Assembly: GCA_964580995.1 (NCBI GenBank)
Contig: CAZOMV010000034.1
Coordinates: 1-48,874 of the forward strand
Direction: 5' to 3'
Length of the DNA stretch: 48,874 bases
From: JAKJEP01 sp964580995
GTDB taxonomy: Bacteria; Planctomycetota; Phycisphaerae; Sedimentisphaerales; SM23-30
Numbering within the stretch: position 1 is the stretch's first letter; the number at the start of each line of letters is the position of its first letter. Below the pieces are notes generated by a model. The model made no database searches. It was not told the DNA's origin and worked only from the letters and a program-made list of their open reading frames with translations. Of this stretch, positions 1 to 8,255 are shown piece after piece. A program made the position numbers and the translations under genes.

Positions 1-93
1 CTTCCTCCCTTCTTTCCACCTCTCCCCTCGATTATCCGGCCGCTCTGCTTCTTTTATCCCTCTCGCCCCTGCTTTTTCTTCATACTGTGAGAA

Positions 94-1037
94 ATGCGGG
101 CTAGGAGATCGCTTCGGGATAAAGGTGTTATTTTTATCCTGGAGACATGCCGATCTTTGTTTAATTATGCGGCCAAACATCGCCACTTGCCCCCTTATCA
201 TGAGAATCCATTTGCAGAACTAAATCTGGGCCGCATTCCTATTGATGATGCCAAACCAATCGAACTATTTACTCCCGAACAGGAGGAGGCTTTCTGGCAG
301 GCATGTGATGATTGGCAGTTTCCTATTTTCCTGACCATGGCCCTGACTGGTCTGCGACCAGGCGAATTAGTACATCTGTTGCTACCTGATGACGTCGATG
401 TGAAACAGGGGATTATTCGGATTCGCAATAAGCCGGACCTTACTTGGCGAACCAAGACACGAAACGAGCGTGATATTCCCATCATTCCTGAGCTCGCTGA
501 AGTGTTCCATCGTATATTGCAAGGCCGACAGCATGGGCCTTTGTTTCTGCGGAAGCGATTTAATGCAAATGGAAATGAACCGATTTTATCCGGTTGCGAC
601 CGGAGGCAACTGCCAATTGAACTATCACGGCGAGTGGAATCTGGCAAACTGTCTCACGGTGAAACATATAACCGAACCGCTTTGAGGAAGCCAGGATTGC
701 AAAAAACCTATGGCGAGATGCCGGTGCCATAAAAGAGACTATTTTACGCGTGGAATTCATGAAATTAACATCAACCATCGGTTTACCACACCTCACTTGC
801 CCTAAATTGCTCAGGCACATGTTTGCCACCTCGTTGCAGGAGGCCAATGTAGATCCGTTGATACGTCAGGAACTAATGGGCCATTCTACCCGTTTACGAA
901 ACACCGGTGGTTTGGGCATGACAACAGTCTATATCCACCTTAAACTGCGTACTATAATTTCGTCGTTTGCCTTTCATGCCATTTGTCTCCTGTATCGGTT
1001 CCTTTACTTATCGGTCCAGGGGACAAATCCATCTTAA
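94..1037 (+). pseudogene. Tyrosine recombinase (integrase) remnant, truncated and frameshifted
   Basis: Tyrosine recombinases cut and rejoin DNA at attachment sites. The first part (94-732) reads through the end of a SAM-like core-binding domain (SLFNYAAKHRHLP) into the catalytic domain with the box I arginine in TGLRPGEL (Arg codon 355-357). It then runs into a stop at 730-732. The rest continues in another frame (about 672-1037; AKNLWRDAGAIKETILRVEF), with a box II-like segment LLRHMFATSLQ, the GHS motif, and the nucleophilic tyrosine in TTVYIH (Tyr codon 930-932). The usual His of the HxLR motif is Lys here. A stop at 88-90 removes the N-terminal 60-100 residues. One frameshift plus truncation plus the lost His mark it as dead. 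The family call is secure; the element it came from is not visible. Confidence 0.82.
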
Positions 1038-1038
1038 A

Positions 1039-1266
1039 TTACCCTATTCCAGCGCCCAGTTTTTGGGGAGTATTATAGGTCGTGCCAAACAGAAAACCAG
1101 TAATCGGTCTTCGTACTCCTTCATTCGGCAAAATCTGTAAAATCGGGCTTCCGGAACCAAACATCACAATGACCAGCGACAAGCCCACCAACACCAACAG
1201 TGCCGTACCGACGAGTTCGGACAAACATAGCCGCCAAGGGAAGCGTTGACGGTTCCTATTTTTCAT
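1039..1266 (-). pseudogene. Aquaporin/glycerol-facilitator (MIP) N-terminal fragment
   Basis: The reading frame starts with a basic leader (MKNRNRQRFPW) and the first MIP-type membrane helix, LSELVGTALLVLVGLSLVIV. A segment ending in ITGFLFGTT follows, and then the similarity stops and the frame ends after 12 unrelated residues. MIP channels are normally 220-280 residues with six helices and two NPA boxes; here only helix 1 and the start of helix 2 remain and no NPA box is present. A start at 1266 has an AAGGA-like site about 10 bases upstream. The missing part would lie where the integrase remnant now ends, so the gene was probably cut by that insertion or a later deletion. The family call is by motif resemblance only. 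Confidence 0.6.
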
Positions 1267-1318
1267 GGTGTGCAAATCCTTTTCTGGTTATAAAGCATTG
1301 AGCACGACTGGACCCAGA

Positions 1319-1510
1319 TCACATTTCAAAGAACTGAATGACAACCTTGATGTCATCGGGTCTTCTCTCGAGAGCCTGTTTGAAATTCTCTGGTTTTTCA
1401 TAACGGGTGATCAGGTGGCTCAGCCACTTCCGGTCCAGTCGGGCCAACCTTTCACTCGCTCTGTACCAGTGAAGTCTATTCGCATTCACGCTACCGACCA
1501 CCACCTTGTT
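1319..1510 (-). pseudogene. Glucose 1-dehydrogenase-type (MDR family) C-terminal fragment
   Basis: About 63 residues beginning KNKVVVGSVNANRLHWYRA and ending DDIKVVIQFFEM resemble the C-terminus of medium-chain zinc dehydrogenases of the glucose 1-dehydrogenase group. In those enzymes the GSVNA(N/D) segment belongs to the substrate-binding half. The catalytic zinc ligands and the Rossmann fold are absent. The open frame upstream (to 1630) shows no family resemblance and is probably chance. It sits next to the aquaporin fragment on the same strand, so both look like leftovers of one deleted stretch. Confidence 0.6.
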
Positions 1511-1645
1511 TTTAGGACCGCTGCTGCCGCGACGTCGGCTATTAGCGATCAAGTATTTGAACCAATGGCATAATCGTATTCCTAGATGGTTAGACTTTTC
1601 ATTCAATCCGCCCGTTTCAAAAGGTGGCACAACCCATGGGTCGTT

Positions 1646-1773
1646 CAGCCAGACCTAATGGAACAGGTTTTTTTCTCGACTATTTTATAGCACACACCGT
1701 CCTTGCCGCGGGCCACGGTAGCCTCGTTACCATAGCTGTACTCGCGGTGAGCAGCGCCCGCGCCATAGGCATA
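1646..1773 (-). pseudogene. Fragment of a Gly-rich protein tail, paralogous to 8570-8690
   Basis: Read on the minus strand this encodes GAGAAHREYSYGNEATVAR followed by GKDGVCYK. It matches GAGAVHREDRYGNGTTVAR and the following KDG..YK in the tail of the large secreted protein at 8256-10562. The nucleotide sequences also resemble each other (1700-1765 versus 8621-8685). It starts directly after, and in frame with, the stop codon of the lipoprotein gene at 1801-2430. There is no start codon or ribosome-binding site of its own. Most likely a partial copy left by recombination. Confidence 0.7.
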
Positions 1774-1800
1774 TGATTGAATAAAACCTTTTTGTAGCCT

Positions 1801-2430
1801 TCACGTTGAAGTTGCCAAATTCATTTGCACCATCTTTTTTTCGAGATTTTCTAAAATTTGCTGCAGACCGGTTTGATAGGCTTTTACCAGGCTTTCGGTT
1901 GTGGCTTCGGTGATGGGGATTTGGGCGTCGAGGGAATCGCTAAAGACTACATTCGGCTTCCGGCTGGTAATATCAATCAAGTAGAAGGTTATGCTCATAG
2001 AGGCCTGGGCCTTTGCCTTATCCCGGAAATCGCCATACAGACGAGTGATATTGCCTTCCAGCATATGGGTAGCATTCAGGCTACTGCCCGGAGGAACCAC
2101 ATGGGCGCAGCATCCGGATTGGGACAACCACTTTCTGGTTTGCTCCGCCATTTGCTGGCCAATGTCCGTAACGAATTGGTTATAGTAGTCGGATTCATAT
2201 TCAAACTCACCGGTGCGATACGTTAGTTCTTTGGGCTGGTAGCCCGGGGCCAGGGAAAAGGGCCGGACCATCAACACCATATCTTTGGGGGACTCGGTGA
2301 GCTTCTGGCCTTCCCGCTGGAGGTCCAGGAGGAAATAGCGCCTTTCACCGGCGGGACCACCGCCTGGATTGCAGCCGACGGTAAACATACCCGATAACAA
2401 CACGAACGTGAGAATGGTATTCTTTTTCAT
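1801..2430 (-). CDS. ABC-type transport auxiliary lipoprotein (PqiC/DUF330-like)
   Basis: A 209-residue lipoprotein. The N-terminus is a type II signal peptide with the lipobox Cys at VGC (residue 20). The body begins with RYFLLDL and continues with the RPFSLAPGYQ..ELTYRTGEFEYESDYYNQF pattern typical of ABC_trans_aux proteins, where a strand-rich first half is followed by a segment implicated in partner binding. In related systems (PqiC, and auxiliary lipoproteins of Mla-like transporters) the protein sits in the outer membrane and docks with the MCE protein. It overlaps the MCE gene by four bases (ATGA), which supports translational coupling. No inner transmembrane helix apart from the signal. 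Confidence 0.88.
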   Translation of the reverse strand: MKKNTILTFVLLSGMFTVGCNPGGGPAGERRYFLLDLQREGQKLTESPKDMVLMVRPFSLAPGYQPKELTYRTGEFEYESDYYNQFVTDIGQQMAEQTRKWLSQSGCCAHVVPPGSSLNATHMLEGNITRLYGDFRDKAKAQASMSITFYLIDITSRKPNVVFSDSLDAQIPITEATTESLVKAYQTGLQQILENLEKKMVQMNLATST

Positions 2431-3536
2431 TTGACAGTCTCCGATTGAGTGGGGGGTTCGCTGAACAACAGTTTGCTGGGTTGCTGTTTAATCTCTGCCG
2501 TTCCTTCCTTGAGGTTTTGGGAGGTATCTACCAGGTTTTTGATCGCCAGATCGATATTGGGATACTGGTACTGGAGGAGCAAATTGATCTGCCGGATCGC
2601 CTCGTCCAGGCCGGCCAGTACTTGTTCCAGGTTCGAGGCGGCTTGGGGCTGGTCGGTGCTGCGGAGCAGGGATTGCACCTGCTGGTTACTTTGCCGTAAT
2701 TCGGTCAGCAGGTTCTGGCCTTTATCGCTGATTCCCTTGAGATCGGCGTCCTGAATCGCCAGCTGGAGGGAGCTGACGGAATTATTCAGATTCACCATGA
2801 TCTCTTCCACTGTTACCGGCGGCTTGGTGGTCTCGGTACTGCGGACCAGCGATTTCAATTGCGTAATGGTAGTATCCGCATTACCGAAGAGTTTTTGCAT
2901 ATTCTCTCTCAGGACGGCAACCTGAAGTTCATTTACGGCTTTATCCATATCTTCCATCAGAGTTTTGGTGCTGTCCAGCAGCGATTGTACATCTAAAGCC
3001 GCCAGTTTCTTGAACACGGTCTCGGCGGAATCCGCCAAGGTGCTCATCAGGCTGGGAACCGATGGGACATAGGGATATGCGGGTTTCCAGGCAGTCCATT
3101 CCGGAGGATTCTTCCGATCTTCATATACGGATGCTTCCAGATAGGCCACGCCGGTCAGGGGCGAGGATTTCAGTTGAAAACAGTACCCCTGCTTTACCAG
3201 ATCCTTGAAAAACTGATCAATATCTTTCCGCGAGGTAATTTGCTCATGGGTTAATGTCATACGGATTATGAGGTATTTGGCATATTCGGAGTCCAGCTTG
3301 ACATTATAGAAGAGCGGAGCCGTACCAATGGAATCGACCGAACCGATCTGGAGGCCCTGATAATACACCAGGGAGCCGGAAGTCAGGCCTTTCACCGATT
3401 CGACTGTGTACGTTTCTATCAGATATTTCTTCTGCCGTAAGGCACTGGCACCCCAGAAAATCACGGCCGCAATCAATAAAATCACAGCGACGATGACAAA
3501 CAATCCGATCTTGAAATAGTTGGCTTTAGCACTCAT
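2427..3536 (-). CDS. MlaD-family MCE-domain protein
   Basis: 369 residues with one N-terminal transmembrane helix (about residues 10-31, IGLFVIVAVILLIAAVIFW). A single MCE domain (about 38-115) contains VKGLTSGSLVYYQGLQIGSV, the loop that lines the lipid-conducting pore in this family. The long C-terminal part (about 170-345) is helical, with heptad-like Leu/Gln-rich stretches, and would form a periplasmic extension. It presumably carries phospholipid between the membranes with the permease and ATPase encoded upstream. Start codon at 3536; 49 bases separate it from the ATPase gene. Confidence 0.93.
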   Translation of the reverse strand: MSAKANYFKIGLFVIVAVILLIAAVIFWGASALRQKKYLIETYTVESVKGLTSGSLVYYQGLQIGSVDSIGTAPLFYNVKLDSEYAKYLIIRMTLTHEQITSRKDIDQFFKDLVKQGYCFQLKSSPLTGVAYLEASVYEDRKNPPEWTAWKPAYPYVPSVPSLMSTLADSAETVFKKLAALDVQSLLDSTKTLMEDMDKAVNELQVAVLRENMQKLFGNADTTITQLKSLVRSTETTKPPVTVEEIMVNLNNSVSSLQLAIQDADLKGISDKGQNLLTELRQSNQQVQSLLRSTDQPQAASNLEQVLAGLDEAIRQINLLLQYQYPNIDLAIKNLVDTSQNLKEGTAEIKQQPSKLLFSEPPTQSETVK

Positions 3537-3585
3537 TTTAACAGTACCTCACAAAAGGACTATTCCCTTACATTTAGAACCTTTA

Positions 3586-4350
3586 CTAATTCGTTTTTTC
3601 CGAGGGTTCGCGATTAAAAAATTGCCGTACCCACGGGTTTTCACTGTGATCGCGCAATTCGTCGGGTCTGCCGCTGGCGACGATCGATTTGGTCACTTTG
3701 TCCAGCATGATGACATGATCGGAGACCGTGAAGATGCTGGGCAGTTCATGGGTGACAATCACAAAGGTAATGTTGAGATTCTGGGCCAAACGCAAGATCA
3801 GTTGGTCCAGATCCGCCGAGGTGATGGGATCCAGACCGGCCGAAGGCTCGTCCAGAAACACGATCTCCGGGTCTAGGGCCATCGCCCGGGCAATGGCCGC
3901 CCGTTTCTGCATACCGCCGCTCAGTTCCGATGGCATTTTATGGCAGGCATCGGCCAGATCGACCAGTTTCAGTTTTACGCGGGCAATGAAATCCATCGCA
4001 TCTTTGGGCAATTTAGTGAATTCTTCCAGCACCAGACGGACATTTTCCAGCACAGTCATGGAGCCAAAGAGGGCGCCGCTTTGATAACTTACCCCGAATT
4101 TTCGCAGCAAAGCCTTTCTTTCTTTACCCTGGGCCATCACAATATCCTTGCCATCGATCAAGATTTGTCCCTTGGCCGGTTCATAGAGGCCGATGATGTG
4201 TTTTAAGAGAGTGCTCTTGCCGCAGCCGGATCCCCCTAAGATCACGAAGCGCTGGCCCCGCTGCACCTCGAAAGAAATATTATCCATAATGACATTATTT
4301 TTGTATGCCATCGTCAGGTTCTTCACTTGTATAATAGGCTCTGCAACCAT
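3586..4350 (-). CDS. ABC transporter ATP-binding protein, MlaF-type
   Basis: 254 residues. It has Walker A GGSGCGKST, a Q-loop, the signature LSGGMQKR, Walker B VFLDEPSAGLDP and the switch His in VTHEL, so it should be an active ATPase. The sequence FGVSYQSGALFGSMTVLENV is typical of MlaF/Ttg2A-like subunits. I chose the ATG at 4350 (MVAEPIIQVKNLT) because AGGTAAGGA lies just upstream; the frame is open 18 codons further, but that would overlap the permease gene. It energises the STAS-MlaE permease encoded 13 bases upstream. Confidence 0.95.
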   Translation of the reverse strand: MVAEPIIQVKNLTMAYKNNVIMDNISFEVQRGQRFVILGGSGCGKSTLLKHIIGLYEPAKGQILIDGKDIVMAQGKERKALLRKFGVSYQSGALFGSMTVLENVRLVLEEFTKLPKDAMDFIARVKLKLVDLADACHKMPSELSGGMQKRAAIARAMALDPEIVFLDEPSAGLDPITSADLDQLILRLAQNLNITFVIVTHELPSIFTVSDHVIMLDKVTKSIVASGRPDELRDHSENPWVRQFFNREPSEKTN

Positions 4351-4363
4351 GGCTATCCTTACC

Positions 4364-5512
4364 TCATATCCCCAGATAGTAAAATAAGACCGCGAACACG
4401 CCATCCGTTATCAGGATCAGAAATATGCCGCTGACTACAGCGCGGGTGGCGGAAATGCCCACGGCCTGGGCGCCGGTTTCCGTTTGCAGCCCCCGTAAAC
4501 AGCCGATGGCGGCCACCAGCAAGCCAAAAACAAGCGATTTAAAAAGTCCGCCCAAAATATCCGTCAGACCTACGGACGACTGAAGTCGGTCCACACAGGT
4601 AACCAGCGTAAATCCCAGGGATTGCATTACCAGACAGCCGCCGACAATAGCGAATAAATTGGCGAAAATGACCAGCAAGGGGGTCACAAAAACGGCGGCC
4701 AGTACCCGCGGGGCCACTAAAAACCTTACCGGATCCAGTCCCATGGTATTGAGGGCATTTAGTTCCTCGTTGACTTTCATGGTTCCCATTTCGGCGGCAA
4801 ACGCCGAGCCCGTCCGTCCGGCCAGGATAATGGCGGTGATGAGGGGTCCCAGTTCCCGCACGACCGAGATGCTGACCAAATCAATCACAAAAATCGAGGC
4901 TCCGAATCGCTCCATGGGGATGGCAGATTGAAAGGCCAGGATCAAGCCCAACAGCAGGCTCATCAAGGCAATGATCCCAAAGGCGTTGGCGCCGGCATAT
5001 TCGGTTATCAGGAAGGCGTCTTTCCAGCGCAGCCGAGCGGGGTGAAGCAAAACACCCAGCAGAGTAACGGTTAACTCCCCGACAAAGGCAATCAGCGTCT
5101 GTAAATCGGACAGGGCCGCGGCAACCGCCCGGCCTACATCCTCCGTGACGCGACGGAAGACATTTACTTTTGAGGGAAGAGGAGGCGGCTGCCCCGGATC
5201 GAATAGCTGCATGAGTTGTCGGAATTTTTCCGGCAGGCCCTGAATTTCAAAACCGGCCTGGGCGCTCTTTTGATGATGAGCCAGATTCAGCAGCAGACTT
5301 ACCCCCGCCCCATCACAATAGGCCACTTCCCGAGCATCGACAATCAGGGATTTCGGCTTAGACTGCTGCAGTACCTGCTGGGCCTTGCGCCAAAGACCGC
5401 CGATACTGTCAGAATCCAGCCGGCCGGCCAATATCAGCCGGAGGATTCCTTCCTGCTCTTTCTCTACTTCCATATGACCGGAAAGCATTTTGTTTTTTGA
5501 TGACTCAGTCAT
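4364..5512 (-). CDS. MlaE-type permease with N-terminal STAS domain
   Basis: 382 residues. Residues about 12-110 form a STAS domain (LIVDAREVAYCDGAGVSLLL) like that of stand-alone MlaB. Residues about 140-382 are an MlaE/Ttg2B permease with five to six hydrophobic helices and the conserved stretches VRELGPLITAIILAGRTG and GTMKVNEELNALNTMGLDP. The STAS domain fused to the permease is a common arrangement in Mla-like systems and would regulate assembly with the ATPase. First gene of the compact four-gene transporter block; a separate STAS protein is encoded 97 bases upstream. Confidence 0.95.
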   Translation of the reverse strand: MTESSKNKMLSGHMEVEKEQEGILRLILAGRLDSDSIGGLWRKAQQVLQQSKPKSLIVDAREVAYCDGAGVSLLLNLAHHQKSAQAGFEIQGLPEKFRQLMQLFDPGQPPPLPSKVNVFRRVTEDVGRAVAAALSDLQTLIAFVGELTVTLLGVLLHPARLRWKDAFLITEYAGANAFGIIALMSLLLGLILAFQSAIPMERFGASIFVIDLVSISVVRELGPLITAIILAGRTGSAFAAEMGTMKVNEELNALNTMGLDPVRFLVAPRVLAAVFVTPLLVIFANLFAIVGGCLVMQSLGFTLVTCVDRLQSSVGLTDILGGLFKSLVFGLLVAAIGCLRGLQTETGAQAVGISATRAVVSGIFLILITDGVFAVLFYYLGI

Positions 5513-5609
5513 TGCAATATATCCTGTTTTAGTAGTTTGTTTTTGGAAATACGCTAACTGGTTTATTCTATCTCACCGTACGTAACCAGAAAAACACAGG
5601 TTTTGTTCC

Positions 5610-6014
5610 TCAAAAAGTCTCTGTTGTTCCCGTAAGAAGGTGCACGGCATCCTGCACACTGGGACAGATCTCAAAATATCGGTCGAGTTTGACCACCTTG
5701 AAAATTTCGTAAATAAACTTATCGTTGGAAGAACCTTTGACTTTATCTTGTACACAACAAATAATCAGGCGCCCTTTTTGGGACTCGATTCTTTTCTTTA
5801 GTGCCACCAGATAGCCGATGGCACTGGAACATAACGCCCGAACCATACCGAAGTTCAAGATCAGCGGGAGGGTGGGTTTTTCCATAATGATTGGGTCTAT
5901 CGTGTCGCGCAGTTGACCAATCGCGGCTTCCTCCATGAGATAATCCGTCAGAATCGTTATAATCGTGGCCTGCGGTTTATATTCGACTTCCGCTAGTGGT
6001 TGCTGATTTTCCAT
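5610..6014 (-). CDS. Stand-alone STAS-domain protein (anti-sigma-factor-antagonist type)
   Basis: 134 residues, a single STAS fold: strand (ATIITILTDYL), helix (GQLRDTIDPII), the central strand LPLILNFGMVRALCSSAIGYL, then GRLIICCVQDKVK and a last helix. The serine pair in CSSAIGYL lies where SpoIIAA/RsbV proteins are phosphorylated. No anti-sigma kinase is nearby. It could act as the MlaB-like partner of the adjacent transporter, or report to the RsbU-type phosphatase at 25-26 kb; the gene order favours the first. It lies 21 bases after the hydrolase gene, so probably co-transcribed. Confidence 0.85.
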   Translation of the reverse strand: MENQQPLAEVEYKPQATIITILTDYLMEEAAIGQLRDTIDPIIMEKPTLPLILNFGMVRALCSSAIGYLVALKKRIESQKGRLIICCVQDKVKGSSNDKFIYEIFKVVKLDRYFEICPSVQDAVHLLTGTTETF

Positions 6015-6035
6015 AGGTTCCTCATCTTCTCAGGT

Positions 6036-7352
6036 TCATGGGTTTGTCATACGGTCCTGCAGATAATTATCATGGATTTCCCAATAATTCTGATCGACCG
6101 GGATCAGGGGGCGGCCGTTTTGTGCGCCAGGAGCAAGATTATCGCGTAACAGGAGAATTACGTCGGAACTGACGGCGGGACTGGCATGGAAGTAGCTGTG
6201 GCCGGTGGAATCGGTGCGGACCTGGGCGTCGATGATCTGGAACCGGTCGAAGTACTGCATCGATTTCATCAGGTAATCGGGAACATCCTGGATTCGAAGT
6301 TGTCCCAATCGGCGTTGACTGGAAAAAAGCCAATCGGATAAGCCGATGGCCCGATCTTTCTCGGAGACATACATGGTAGTTCGATCCGTCTCCAATGCCA
6401 GACGTTTGGTGGCGAATCGTTGAATGGCCACTTCCATATCGAGATCCGGAGCAGCCAGGATGAAATTGCCAAGCTTCAGCTCCTGGTGAGGACTTTGCTG
6501 GGCAGCGCGGATTTCACTAATCAGCTCGCCCAGCGCACTGGTAGCAATATCGGTACCCCGGCTATGGCTGATGATATGGATCTTTTCCAGCTCCGGACAG
6601 GAGGCCAGAACTTGTATAAAGTTCTTGAGATGGCAGATGGTAAACTCGCCCGATTCCCGGTCATAGGTATAACCCTGGATCGGGCTCTTACCTCCGGCAG
6701 GCCAGGTATAGACGATGGGAATCCCCTGGCGTCCCAGAAAATGCCACAAACCGGCCATCACGAACATAGGTCTTTCAAAGGTATTGCTGTAGCCATGGAT
6801 GAAGATAAAGGCTTCCTTGCGGCTTGTCAGAGCCAGCCGACGACCGATTTCCTCGTGGAATTGCCGGACGATCTCCTCCTGTTGAGACTTGGCCTCCGGA
6901 TCCTCCACAATGATTCCCTCCGGGGTTCGGGTCAGCGGAATAGGAATTGCTACGGATCGGCCTATTTCCTTCACTTCGCGGATGCTGAGATCGAGCGGGA
7001 CGGAACGACGACGCTTCTGACTGTTCTCCACCAGGGTTTCCCAGGAGAGATTCTTCCCAATCTCCACCACGCACGAACCATACGCCATGGAAGGGGAACG
7101 GCCAGAGCCATACTCGAGCTTGCCCTGCTTCGAAACGAGGGGTTTGCGATCGGTCACATACAAGACATCCACCGTATTGCTGCGAAACTCCAGAGGAACA
7201 TCCGCAAAGGGGTTTTCGCCAACCGGGGTGGATACGTACAGGTTGGGCGTAGGCATCAACTGCGTATGGCAGCCGCAAACCGCTAAAATGAGGAAGAGAA
7301 GAGTAACTAATACCAATACAGGATAATTCCTTATTCGTACCTGTGTTTTCAT
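6036..7352 (-). CDS. Lipoprotein alpha/beta hydrolase (DUF900 type)
   Basis: 438 residues from the ATG at 7352, which has GGAG eight bases upstream. The frame is open further, but the extra 26 residues do not look like protein. The N-terminus is a lipoprotein signal ending in AVCGC. The DUF900 hallmarks follow: VDVLYVTDR, FIFIHGYSNTFERPMF, IVYTWPAGG and the nucleophile elbow ISHSRGTDI with its serine. DUF900 proteins are serine hydrolases of the alpha/beta fold, probably acting on lipids or esters at the cell surface. The position upstream of a lipid transporter fits an envelope lipid role. A hairpin-rich 129-base gap separates it from the upstream gene. Confidence 0.87.
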   Translation of the reverse strand: MKTQVRIRNYPVLVLVTLLFLILAVCGCHTQLMPTPNLYVSTPVGENPFADVPLEFRSNTVDVLYVTDRKPLVSKQGKLEYGSGRSPSMAYGSCVVEIGKNLSWETLVENSQKRRRSVPLDLSIREVKEIGRSVAIPIPLTRTPEGIIVEDPEAKSQQEEIVRQFHEEIGRRLALTSRKEAFIFIHGYSNTFERPMFVMAGLWHFLGRQGIPIVYTWPAGGKSPIQGYTYDRESGEFTICHLKNFIQVLASCPELEKIHIISHSRGTDIATSALGELISEIRAAQQSPHQELKLGNFILAAPDLDMEVAIQRFATKRLALETDRTTMYVSEKDRAIGLSDWLFSSQRRLGQLRIQDVPDYLMKSMQYFDRFQIIDAQVRTDSTGHSYFHASPAVSSDVILLLRDNLAPGAQNGRPLIPVDQNYWEIHDNYLQDRMTNP

Positions 7353-7481
7353 ATGATTCGCTCCATAACCACAGCAACAAATCTCTATTGCAGTACTTTT
7401 TTGTCCATGGTATTTTTCTGTGAAAGACACATTGATAAGGGGCCTTTGCCTTACAGGCTGTTGTTACAAGCCAGGCAAGAT

Positions 7482-7937
7482 TTATTTGAACAGACCTTCT
7501 TTCTCAATCACTTGATAGTGCACACCTAATTCATTGCAGACGCGTTCGACCACCCGCAGAGCCAACGCCTCATGGCTGAGTTCCTCCTCTTTAGCGATCG
7601 CGGTCACCTTGAATTCCGTTTTGCCGCTATCCAGACGTTTGGCAGTAGCCCTAACGGTGTTCTTATCCCTTTGGACTTCCATGCTGTATTTTTCCGGATT
7701 CGCGTTCTTGATTTCCAAATCTTTCGTGGCGGCGGCAACCTTTTCCATAGCGCCATAAACCTCACGGGGGCTCTTATCCAGCAGAACCACGGCCGTATGT
7801 TCAGACTGGCTTTTTATGTAGGCGATGGTTGCTATCGTTGCCGCCGTAATACAGCCATTCAGGACGACTAGAACAAACAGTATGAGGAGGGTACCAAGTA
7901 AAAAACGTTTTGTCAAAATTGTTCGTGTTTTCTTCAT
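7482..7937 (-). CDS. Small lipoprotein, DUF3568-like
   Basis: 151 residues. A hydrophobic signal ends in the lipobox VVLNGC. The mature part has a short segment (TAATIATIAYIKSQ) followed by an alpha/beta region with VYGAMEKVAAATKDLEI, resembling DUF3568, whose members have no known activity. It overlaps the short upstream frame by four bases. The context suggests an envelope component of the lipid-transport operon; function unassigned. Confidence 0.75.
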   Translation of the reverse strand: MKKTRTILTKRFLLGTLLILFVLVVLNGCITAATIATIAYIKSQSEHTAVVLLDKSPREVYGAMEKVAAATKDLEIKNANPEKYSMEVQRDKNTVRATAKRLDSGKTEFKVTAIAKEEELSHEALALRVVERVCNELGVHYQVIEKEGLFK

Positions 7938-8101
7938 GTCTTTTTCCTTTTCAATGGTAGGTAAAATCTTTTGTAAAATATATAAATCCCATCGTTGATC
8001 GAGTCCAGGACATTCCGGGGCGACATCCCGGGGAATAAATCTTCCTGGTTGGCACTCTCTGGTGATGCGGCTTTCCGGTTGTCATGTTTCAAGATGTCCA
8101 T
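7934..8101 (-). CDS. Short hypothetical protein (55 aa)
   Basis: From ATG 8101, with GGAG about nine bases upstream, the frame encodes MDILKHDNRKAASPESANQE and a basic C-terminus ending KRFYLPLKRKKT. Its stop overlaps the start of the lipoprotein gene (ATGA), the usual sign of translational coupling, and this is the main argument that it is real. I recognise no family. It could also be a leader whose only role is coupling. Confidence 0.4.
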   Translation of the reverse strand: MDILKHDNRKAASPESANQEDLFPGMSPRNVLDSINDGIYIFYKRFYLPLKRKKT

Positions 8102-8255
8102 TACGCGTTCTCCATAAGGCCACAAATATCCATAATTCTACACACCATTGCCTATTTTTCATGTCGCATGCTTTCGGTCATTCCCAGGCAGCCCATCCCT
8201 GGCTTGGGCGGCCCGCATGGTTCTTGGCCGAAGGGACGAATTACTAGCCGTAACA

